Of a stretch of 5,750 bases of DNA, positions 5,526-5,750 are shown in pieces. The DNA comes from JBGPBY01 sp041481485 (GTDB taxonomy: Bacteria > Acidobacteriota > Terriglobia > 20CM-2-55-15), in assembly GCA_041481485.1 (NCBI GenBank), contig JBGPBY010000477.1, positions 1 through 5,750 of the forward strand, given 5' to 3'. The notes below the pieces were generated by a model, which was not told the DNA's origin, did not search any database, and saw only the letters and a list, made by a program, of their open reading frames with translations. The translations under genes were made by a program, and so were the position numbers. The number at the start of each line of letters is the position of its first letter. Position 1 is the first letter of the stretch.

Positions 5526-5750
5526 ATGAAACTTCTGCGGATTGTAGTCCTCGCATTGCTGACACAGAACACTGTCGTTCAATCCCAGCAACCAACCGGA
5601 ACGGCCTCTGTCGGAGGTGTCATGATCAGGCTCGGCACAAACGATCCCATTTCTGGTGTTGATCTGGAACTAAGCGGAGGGATACAGGGTGTTACGCCGC
5701 TTTTTTATTCCGCCAGGTCCGGTGCCGATGGAAAGTTCCTGTTTAAAAAC
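5526..5750 (+). CDS. Secreted carboxypeptidase-regulatory-like domain protein (N-terminal 75 residues, cut by window edge)
   Basis: The visible 75 codons start MKLLRIVVLALLTQNTVVQS, a signal peptide with a basic n-region and a hydrophobic core at residues 6-12, with probable cleavage after Ser20. The mature part begins QQPTGTASVGGVMIRLGTND and continues PISGVDLELSGG, then SARSGADGKFLFKN. That is the usual pattern of a carboxypeptidase-regulatory-like beta-sandwich (Gly-x-Val, Pro-x-x-Gly-Val, Asp-Gly-x-Phe). Such domains are abundant in secreted and outer-membrane proteins of acidobacteria, sometimes at the N-terminus of TonB-dependent-receptor-like proteins. A good ribosome site GGAG (5515-5518) lies 7 nt before the ATG, fixing the start. 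The 289-nt gap makes shared transcription with the permease uncertain. No enzyme function should be assumed, because the domain is non-catalytic and the rest of the protein is not visible. Confidence 0.82.
   Translation, partial: MKLLRIVVLALLTQNTVVQSQQPTGTASVGGVMIRLGTNDPISGVDLELSGGIQGVTPLFYSARSGADGKFLFKN

Overview
The window looks like chromosomal DNA of an acidobacterium or close relative, with moderately high GC by eye. The main reasons are two PadR regulators of the small 'acidobacterial' type and a long MacB-like permease with a cytosolic prefix domain and two FtsX halves (the ADOP architecture, acidobacterial duplicated orphan permease). The start of a secreted protein with a carboxypeptidase-regulatory-like fold, common in that phylum, also fits. 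No species can be named from the sequence alone.

The layout is two divergent transcription units around a 139-bp control region (2063-2201). Leftward are a PadR regulator (2062-1727), a HlyD/MacA-type membrane-fusion adaptor (1599-325) and the N-terminal half of a MacB/LolD-type ABC ATPase (325 to the window edge). The ATPase start codon shares one base with the adaptor stop. Rightward are a second PadR regulator (2202-2546), then the 897-residue ADOP permease (2543-5236), whose GTG start overlaps the regulator stop by 4 nt. After a 289-bp spacer (5237-5525) begins a secreted carboxypeptidase-regulatory-like protein (5526 to the edge).

Each regulator probably controls its own transporter genes and may cross-regulate the other arm. 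The control region holds a perfect 9-bp-arm palindrome directly against the right-hand PadR start, a near-perfect 15-bp palindrome in the left-hand PadR leader, a leftward TTGACA -35 hexamer and repeated TTAGG/CCTAA elements. The left arm is a classical MacAB-like export module whose permease should lie beyond the left edge. The right arm is a permease with no ATPase beside it, so sharing of the left-arm ATPase is a plausible but unproven idea.

No tRNA, rRNA, CRISPR array, insertion sequence or convincing intrinsic terminator was found. The families are known. The most interesting material is the compact divergent PadR control region and the possible cross-talk between the two transport systems.
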